Assembly (NCBI GenBank): GCA_016795255.1
Contig: JAEUIB010000484.1
Location: forward strand, 1 to 8,431
From: Planctomycetota bacterium
Lineage (GTDB): Bacteria; Planctomycetota; B15-G4; JADJEK01
DNA length: 8,431 nt
Reading direction: 5' to 3'
Shown here: positions 1 through 5,700 of the stretch, in pieces
Numbering within the stretch: position 1 is the stretch's first letter
How the letters are laid out: every line of letters begins with the position of its first letter
Notes under the pieces: generated by a model
Databases searched by the model: none
Seen by the model: only the letters and a program-made list of their open reading frames with translations
Told to the model about the DNA's origin: nothing
Made by a program: the position numbers and the translations under genes

Positions 1-210
1 ACCCACGTCGTGCCCGAGCAACGTCGCGGTGCCGGTGCTCGGCTCGAGCATGCGCGCGAGGATGCGGATCGCCGTGGTCTTGCCCGCGCCGTTCTGGCCG
101 AGGAAGCCGAACAGGTCGCCGCGCGGCACCTCGAACGACACGTCGCGCAGCGCGTCGACGTCGCCGAAGCGCTTCGAGATCGACGAGAACGACAGTGCGG
201 GCCCGGGCAT
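1..210 (-). CDS. ABC transporter ATP-binding protein, N-terminal 70 residues (partial)
   Basis: This is the N-terminal part of an ABC ATPase, which would hydrolyse ATP on the cytoplasmic side to power a membrane permease. The 70 visible residues include an aromatic A-loop candidate (F15 in KRFG), the typical LRDVSFEV strand, and a complete Walker A motif GQNGAGKTT at residues 38-46, followed by the usual IRIL...EPSTG segment. The style (GFLGQNGAGKTT, short N-terminus) is that of the DrrA/NatA/CcmA group of ABC-2 type exporters. The Q-loop, signature motif, Walker B and H-loop lie beyond the window. I chose the ATG at 210. An in-frame GTG six codons upstream is possible, and neither has a clear Shine-Dalgarno. 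It lies 85 bases after the secretin stop on the same strand, so co-transcription is plausible. The substrate cannot be told; the permease gene would be expected just outside the window. Confidence 0.9.
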   Translation of the reverse strand, partial: MPGPALSFSSISKRFGDVDALRDVSFEVPRGDLFGFLGQNGAGKTTAIRILARMLEPSTGTATLLGHDVG

Positions 211-295
211 GGCTGACGTCGCGGTCACGAAGGGCGCGCAGAGTAGCAGCGACGACGCATCCGCGGCGCGACCGTCCCGTGCGACCCGCGCATCG

Positions 296-1750
296 TCACT
301 TCTCGGGGTAGAGGATCTGCGCTTCGTTGCGGACGATGCGCGGCGTCACCATGAAGATGACCTGCGACTGTTCCTCGGTGATCTCGCGGCGCTTGAACAG
401 GTATCCGAGGAACGGGATGTCGCCGAGGATCGGGATCTTGGCTTCGAGCTCACGCTCGTTGGTCGCGATCAGACCGCCGATCGCGAAGGTCTGACCGTCG
501 CGGACGTTGACGACCGTCGACGCGTTGCGATTCGAGATGATCGGGTTCTGGATACCGGTCGCGCCCGACTCGATGAAGCCCGACACGAACGACACTTCGG
601 CGTTCACGTCGATCTGGATCATGTCGTCCATCAGCAGGTACGGCGTGACGACGAGGAAGATGCCGGTGTCCTCGAACTTCACCTGGACCTGCTGCAGGTT
701 GCCGGAGAAGCCGAGCACCGGCTGCAGCACGGGCGTCTTCTGACCGGTGTCGATGACGGCGCGGTGGCCGTTCAGCACGGCCATCTTCGGCGCCGACAGC
801 ACGTCGGCGTTGCCCGACTCCTGCAGCGCGCGCAGCACCGCGCGATAGCGGATGTCGTCGACGATCATCGCGACCGACAGGCTCGCGAGCGGGTTGTTGT
901 CGATCGTCGCGATCGGCGTGAACGGCGACGTGAAGTCGTCGAACAGCGTCGACTTGTCGTCGGCGTTGCCGGTCGGCTTCGAGAAGTCCGGCGTGCCGTC
1001 CGCCTTCTTCGCGTACTTGTTGCCGCCCTCGCTGACGAACAGGTTCGTGCCGAGCAGCAGGTTGTCGTCGTAGGTGATCTCGACGACGTTCGCTTCGATC
1101 TCGATCATCGGCGTGCCGGTCAGGAACGCCGTCAGGAACTGGTCGACCTCGAGCAGCACGTCCTCGGTCGCCGTCACGGTCAGCAGGTCGGAGACGGGCC
1201 CCGTGCTCGGGATCAGCGTGTTCAGCGGCGCTTGGCCGGGACCGGTGCGCGGATCGGCGAGCGCGGCGGGAGTGACCTCCATCACGGCGACCGCGGCGTC
1301 GCCGGCACGCGTGTGTTTCGCGATCAGCGCCTGGATGCGCGCCCCGCTGTTCGCCCGCACCCAGTACAGGCGCGTCAAACGACCGTCGGCGGACTTGATC
1401 GTCTGGTGCGAGAAGCGGTGGTACGGCGACAGCGTCGTCGTGACGTCCTGCGCGTTCGCCGTCGACAGCAGGCCGGGCGCGAACGGCTTCGCTTCACCGT
1501 CCGGCGTCGTCATGCGCCAGCGGCGCGCGGGCTCGACGTTGCCCGGTTCGCGGACCGGCTCGCGGACGCAACCCGCGACGACGCACCCGGCGAGCACCAG
1601 CGCGATCCGTGCGCCGCGGGCGATCGCCGAGACCGAGCCTCTCGCTGGAACTGGGATCGCTGGAACCGACGAAGCCAACGCCATGGGAGCGTCGCGACGC
1701 GATCCGTTCGATTGCGCGTCGCGGACAGAGCGCTGCGTCGTCAAGTGCAT
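296..1750 (-). CDS. Orphan secretin (type II/III secretion-type outer-membrane channel) with lipoprotein-like signal
   Basis: This is a 484-residue secretin-family protein (GspD/PilQ C-terminal domain), expected to form a multimeric beta-barrel channel in the outer membrane. Residues 41-61 form a hydrophobic export signal with two lipobox-like sites, LAGC (Cys56) and VAGC (Cys61), so it is probably a lipoprotein. Residues about 125-225 look like one small periplasmic N1/N3-type domain (LLTVTATEDVLLEVDQF, then EIEANVVEI). Residues about 225-475 are the secretin domain, with the diagnostic stretches VNVRDGQTFAIGGLI, IPILGDIPFLGYLFK and VIFMVTPRIV. GspD and PilQ are commonly 600-770 residues with several N domains, so this is a short version. 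It starts 13 bases after the OmpH-like stop, which suggests one operon. The ATG at 1750 gives a long, unusual n-region; an in-frame ATG at 1684 would shorten it by 22 residues, and neither has a strong Shine-Dalgarno. No secretion ATPase, pseudopilin or pilus gene is visible, so the cargo is unknown. Confidence 0.92.
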   Translation of the reverse strand: MHLTTQRSVRDAQSNGSRRDAPMALASSVPAIPVPARGSVSAIARGARIALVLAGCVVAGCVREPVREPGNVEPARRWRMTTPDGEAKPFAPGLLSTANAQDVTTTLSPYHRFSHQTIKSADGRLTRLYWVRANSGARIQALIAKHTRAGDAAVAVMEVTPAALADPRTGPGQAPLNTLIPSTGPVSDLLTVTATEDVLLEVDQFLTAFLTGTPMIEIEANVVEITYDDNLLLGTNLFVSEGGNKYAKKADGTPDFSKPTGNADDKSTLFDDFTSPFTPIATIDNNPLASLSVAMIVDDIRYRAVLRALQESGNADVLSAPKMAVLNGHRAVIDTGQKTPVLQPVLGFSGNLQQVQVKFEDTGIFLVVTPYLLMDDMIQIDVNAEVSFVSGFIESGATGIQNPIISNRNASTVVNVRDGQTFAIGGLIATNERELEAKIPILGDIPFLGYLFKRREITEEQSQVIFMVTPRIVRNEAQILYPEK

Positions 1751-1763
1751 GGAACGCCGTTCG

Positions 1764-2456
1764 TCACGGAGCCGATTTGAGAGCGTCGAGGACCGATTGC
1801 GTCAGATCGACCGCCTTGTCGCCGGCATTCTGGATCCCGCCGCGCTCGACCACCAGAGTCACGCCGCGTTGCGCGGCCGCGGCCGCGATCGCGCGCTGCA
1901 GGTCGACGTTCGCCTGTCGCATCAGGAAGTGGTACCGCGCGCGGGTCGAGCGCAGCTCTTCCTGCTTGATCGTCCGCCACGCGGGGATCGCTTCGAAGCA
2001 GCGCTCGACGTCGACTTCGCCGATGCGGCGCGCGAAGCGGGCGAGCTGCGGTTCGCCGAGCAACGCCCGACCGGTGACGACGCAGGCCGCCGCGTTCGAT
2101 CGCGCGGCCGCGCTGCCGTCGACGGTCGCCGCATCCTTGGCATCGAACAGGCGCGCCGACCGTTCCGCCGGAGCCTGGGTCGCGGACGGCGCGGCGGACG
2201 CGACGGCCACCGGCTTGTCGGCGACGCGCGGCGCGGCTGCGATCGGACGCGCCGCGCGCGGCGCCATCGCCAGCCGCTCGGCCGCGCGGAGCTGCCGGCG
2301 GACCTTGACCTTCTCGGCCAGTCGGGCGTTCGCGGCCGGGCTCGTCGGCTCACCGGCGCTGGACGCCACGGCCGACACCGAGCAGGCCAGGACGGCCCAC
2401 AACACGGTGCGCGTGACGCGCTGCGAACGGTGAATCGCCCCCCCGAACCGGAACAT
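1764..2456 (-). CDS. Secreted OmpH/Skp-like periplasmic protein with shortened helical region
   Basis: This 230-residue protein has a secretion signal in residues 1-34 (basic n-region, hydrophobic VLWAVLACSVSAV, then small residues suitable for signal peptidase I). Residues 40-125 are low-complexity and rich in Ala, Pro and Arg, probably a flexible linker. Residues about 145-230 resemble the OmpH/Skp family: VDVERCFEAIPAW matches the family's first strand and helix, and RGVTLVVERGGI plus VDLTQSVLDALK match its conserved C-terminal part. Skp holds unfolded outer-membrane proteins in the periplasm with long coiled-coil arms; here only about 40 residues separate the two conserved ends, so the arms are very short. 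The ATG at 2456 is supported by a GGAG Shine-Dalgarno 8 bases upstream. The secretin follows directly, so a role in secretin folding or placement is a reasonable inference. An imperfect lipobox (VLAC, Cys25) means a lipid anchor cannot be excluded. The family assignment rests on motif recall. Confidence 0.75.
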   Translation of the reverse strand: MFRFGGAIHRSQRVTRTVLWAVLACSVSAVASSAGEPTSPAANARLAEKVKVRRQLRAAERLAMAPRAARPIAAAPRVADKPVAVASAAPSATQAPAERSARLFDAKDAATVDGSAAARSNAAACVVTGRALLGEPQLARFARRIGEVDVERCFEAIPAWRTIKQEELRSTRARYHFLMRQANVDLQRAIAAAAAQRGVTLVVERGGIQNAGDKAVDLTQSVLDALKSAP

Positions 2457-2464
2457 GACACGCA

Positions 2465-2468
2465 CTCC
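2465..2468 (-). promoter_or_regulatory. Shine-Dalgarno sequence of the OmpH-like gene
   Basis: The minus strand reads GGAG eight bases before the ATG at 2456. It is the best ribosome-binding site in the window, and it decides the start of this gene, whose reading frame otherwise stays open far upstream into the giant gene. Confidence 0.7.
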
Positions 2469-2538
2469 GACAGGCCTTCGAACCAACCCCCGAGGCGAAG
2501 AACCGCCCCGAGTCCGACAGCGCGAACAGCGCCCGAGA

Positions 2539-2555
2539 AACAAAACCCGGGCCAA
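2539..2555 (-). promoter_or_regulatory. Candidate sigma-54 (-24/-12) promoter for the ompH-like/secretin operon
   Basis: The minus strand reads TTGGCCCGGGTTTTGTT. Against the sigma-54 pattern TTGGCACG-N4-TTGCW it keeps TTGGC.CG, the exact N4 spacing and TTG, and differs by A to C in the -24 box and by C to T in the -12 box (GG-N10-GT instead of GG-N10-GC). The -12 mismatch is at a strongly conserved position, so this is a candidate only. Transcription would begin near 2529, leaving an untranslated leader of about 73 bases before the ATG at 2456. Its place between a sigma-54 activator gene and the operon, with dyad repeats upstream, raises its plausibility. It could be a chance match in GC-rich DNA. 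Confidence 0.35.
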
Positions 2556-2679
2556 AGCCCGAAGGTCACGCGCCCGCCGACGAAAAGACGGCCGGGATTC
2601 ACGTAAGCCATGTTGGCGCAGTGCTCTGGGTCTGCCCGACGAGCTGGCGCCGAACGCGGCGTCCGACGGGGCCCGAGCT

Positions 2680-2730
2680 TGGCGGAATCGATCGATTTCC
2701 GCCATGGCGGAATCCAATCGAATTCCGCCA
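2680..2730. repeat. Two tandem inverted repeats made of four TGGCGGAA half-sites
   Basis: On the plus strand TGGCGGAA (2680-2687) is followed by its reverse complement TTCCGCCA (2697-2704). A second TGGCGGAA (2705-2712) follows at once, with its complement at 2723-2730. The first pair has an 8-bp arm and a 9-base spacer; the second has a 9-bp arm (one further A:T pair) and an 8-base loop. The two inner half-sites abut, forming a perfect 16-bp palindrome at 2697-2712. The region begins 28 bases beyond the stop of the giant gene and lies about 150-200 bases upstream of the predicted start of the next operon. It may be an operator or enhancer site for a dimeric regulator, or a pair of transcript hairpins ending the giant gene's mRNA. 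No T-run follows on the minus strand, so a classical intrinsic terminator is unlikely. Confidence 0.85.
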
Positions 2731-2758
2731 GACCCCAGGCCGTCGGCGACTCGCGATC

Positions 2759-5700
2759 CTAACTGGCCAAAGGAGCGCGAGTTCCCGTGAGGCGGTACGT
2801 CGCTGCCTTGCGCCGACCATCGCGGACGAGGAGTCCTCGGTCGACGAGGTCCTGGAGGTCCCGCAGCCCCGTCCGCTCGGACACACCGACGAGTTCGGCG
2901 TAGTCCCGACTGCGGATCGCGGCGACCCCGCGGAGGTGCGCGAGCAGTTGCATCTGCCGCGGCAAGAGGTCGGCGTCTCCAGCCGCGAGCGCCGGCCGGT
3001 CGGCATCCACGACCTGGATCTGGGGGTCCGGTCCAGTGGCCGCCGGCGCCGGCCGGTCGGACGTCGGGCGGGACGGCTCGAACGGCAGGTGGCTCGGCAG
3101 CACGACGTCGCCGTCGGCCAGCAGCATCGCCCGCTGGACGACGTTCTTCAGCTCGCGGACGTTGCCCGGCCACGGGTAGCGCGAGAGCTGGTCGAGGGTC
3201 GCCGGGGCGAGCGTCCGCCGCATGCCCTCGTGCTCGTCGTGCAACTGGCGCACGAATTGGTCGACCAGCGCCGGGATGTCCTCGCGCCGATCGCGCAACG
3301 GCGGGATGACGAGCTCGACGACCCGCAGGCGGTAATAGAGGTCCGCCCGGAACGTGCCGGCGTCGAGCATCGCGCGCAGGTCCCGATGCGTCGCGGCGAC
3401 GATCCGGATGTCGATCGACACCGGCGTGTGGCCGCCGAGGCGAACGACCGTCCGCTCCTGCAGCACGCGCAGCAGCTTCGCCTGCAGCGCGAGCGGCATG
3501 TCGCCGATCTCGTCGAGGAACACGGTGCCGCCGTCCGCGAGCTCGAGTTGGCCCGGCTTCGACTTGACGGCGCCGGTGAATGCGCCGCGCTCGTAGCCGA
3601 ACAGCTCGGCTTCGAGCAGCGGTTCCGGCAACGCCGCGCAGTTCAGCGCGACGAACGGCTGGCTCGCGCGATCGCTCCAGCGATGCAGGAGCTCGGCGAC
3701 GACTTCCTTGCCGACGCCGGTCTCGCCGAGGAGCAGCACCGACGCGGAGCTGCGCGCGACCTTGTCGAGCTGCGCCAGCACGTCCTTCATCGCGGTCGAG
3801 CGGAACACGTACGGCGTCGTGTCGCGCGTCTCGAGCGGCGCGGCCGCGACCGTCGGGTCGCCGCGCAGACGCCGGCGCGCCAAGCCGACGCTCTTGTTCG
3901 CCGCTTCGAGCAGGAACTCGACGCTCTCGCCGTCGGTCGGGAACGTCGCGACGCCGGCGCGCGGCGTCAGCGGAGCGTCCTCGGTGCCGAGCTTCAGCGC
4001 CGCGAGCGCCGCTTCGATGCGGCGCGCGAACAGCTCGGCCTCGGCGTGTCCGGTCTCCGGCAACAGCACGAGGAACGAGCGCTCGCCCGCGGCGACGATC
4101 ATCAGGTCGCGGGCCTCGCTCTTCACGCGGCGGCCGAGTTGCGCGAAGGCCTCGCGGCGCGCTTCTTCGCCGCGCTCGCGCTCGAGGCGGCGCAGTCCGT
4201 CGATCTCGATCTTCACGAACGAGACCTCGCGCTCGCGGCGCTGCGCGCGGTCGACTTCCTCGGCGAAGCGGTTCAGCAGGTACGAGTCGGTGTACAGCCG
4301 CGTGTCGCGATCCTCGATCGCGAGGCGGTAGAGCCGCGCGTTCTCGAGCGCGACCGCCGCCTGGCCCGCCAGGTGCCCGAGGATCGGCAGGTGCGCATCG
4401 AGCTGCGCGCGAGCCACCGTCGCGTCGTAGCGCAGCACCGCGATCGCGACGACGCGACCCGAGTACGGCAGCGGCAGCAACAGCGTCAGCGGCTCGCCCT
4501 CGGTCGGGCCGCCGGCCGCGAATCCCCATTCGGTCGAGTCGCTGGCCGTCGCGATGCGCGGCGTGGGGTCCTGGACCAGACGATCGATCGTCGCGGTACG
4601 GACCAGTTCGCGCGCGAACGGCGCTCCGTTCGCGGGATCGCGCGCGCGCAACAACGCGACGCGACCGCCGTCCCCGTCGACGCGGTACAGAGCCCCCGCG
4701 TGCGCGCGCGGCGCCTCGGCCAGATGATCGAGGACCGCGGCCGCGACCGCGTCTTCCTCGATGACGCGCGTGAACGCCGCCATCGCGCGCTCGATGCGAT
4801 CGCGCTCCGCGGCGCGGCGACCGAGCTCGTCGGTCATCACCCGGAACGAGTTGGACAAGCGGCCGACCTCGCCGCCTTCGTCGCCGTCGACGACGACCGG
4901 TGGTTCCGACGCGTCCGACAACTCGCCGCGCGCGATGTTCCGAGCGCGGCGCTCGAGGGCCTCGATCGGCTGCGTGATGCGGCTGGTCGCGACCGCTCCC
5001 ATGAACACCGCGACGACGAGCCCGAACAGCGCCACCAGCAGGAACATCGTTTCGAGCGAGAGTCCGCCGAACGGCGCGTCCAACACCATGCGGCCGCCGT
5101 CGCGACGGACTTCGATCAACGCGACCGGCTGGCCGCCGCCGTCGCGCAGCAGGTCGAGCGCGGCCAGGCGCGGGTCGCGCGCCGATTCGTAGAGCGGCTC
5201 ACCGCGCTCGAGGACTTCGGCCGCCAGCGCGGCGCGGACTTCCGAACTCGCCGCCGTGTCGCCGACGAACGTCGCGCCGCGCAGCGTCAGCAGGCTGACG
5301 CGCATCGGCGTGCCGGCGCCTTCCTGCTCGACGAACGCGGGCAGCAATGCGCCCGCGGCGACGACGCGAGCGCGCGCGCGGTCGTTCTTCACGTCCTCGA
5401 CCGCGACGACCAGCAGTTCGCCCCACACTTCGTGCAGGCCGGCGGCCGGTGCGTCGAAGCGGCTCGACGTCGCGTGGCGCTCGTCGTCGTGGATCTGTTC
5501 GCGGTCGCCGCGGTCGTCCTCGAGTTCGACGCGCAGACCGAGATCGAGCCCCGGGACCGGCGCCAGACCGACGATCTCGCGCAGGTAGCGCGCGATCCCT
5601 TCGCGGTCGAGCGCGTCCGCGGACAGCGCGCGTTCGACGACGTCGGACGTCGCGACCTCGCGCGCGGCGCGTTGGACCTGCCGCGCCATGCGGTCGATCG

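Larger units (their letters stand above)
2457..2758. other. Intergenic region between the giant regulator gene and the ompH-like operon
   Basis: These 302 bases hold no gene I can support. They contain the double dyad (2680-2730), the -24/-12-like element (2539-2555) and the Shine-Dalgarno (2465-2468). The double dyad includes ATCGATCGAT and GAATTCGATT, more AT-rich than anything nearby. No convincing -35/-10 pair for a housekeeping sigma factor was found on the minus strand. Open frames crossing it (for example a minus-strand frame from 2611) are shadows without recognisable protein features. Confidence 0.7.

Noticed and set aside
251..297. A 9-bp imperfect stem (GACGATGCG with TGCGTCGTC, two G:T pairs) after the secretin stop, as a possible terminator.
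   Set aside because: The loop is about 30 bases and no T-run follows; such pairings are expected by chance in this composition. It does not argue against co-transcription of the ABC gene.
29..1780. A 583-residue plus-strand open frame across the ABC and secretin genes.
   Set aside because: Low-complexity Arg/Val/Asp composition, no motifs, antisense to the well-supported secretin.
1922..2611. A 229-residue minus-strand frame starting in the intergenic region.
   Set aside because: Its later part is the frame-shifted shadow of the OmpH-like gene (runs of Arg, Pro, Ser), and its start has no ribosome-binding site.
2680..2730. The repeated units as a small CRISPR array.
   Set aside because: The repeats are 8-bp inverted half-sites with 0-10-base gaps, not direct repeats with unique spacers of 25-40 bases, and no cas genes are near.
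3875..4312. An active diguanylate cyclase domain in the giant protein.
   Set aside because: The scaffold is present, but the GGDEF signature is replaced by GERSF, so catalysis is unlikely.
1764..4529. A 921-residue minus-strand open frame that would place the OmpH-like protein at the end of a much longer protein.
   Set aside because: The upstream part is an out-of-frame Arg/Ala/Pro-rich shadow of the giant gene. A Shine-Dalgarno, an ATG and a signal peptide mark the real start at 2456.
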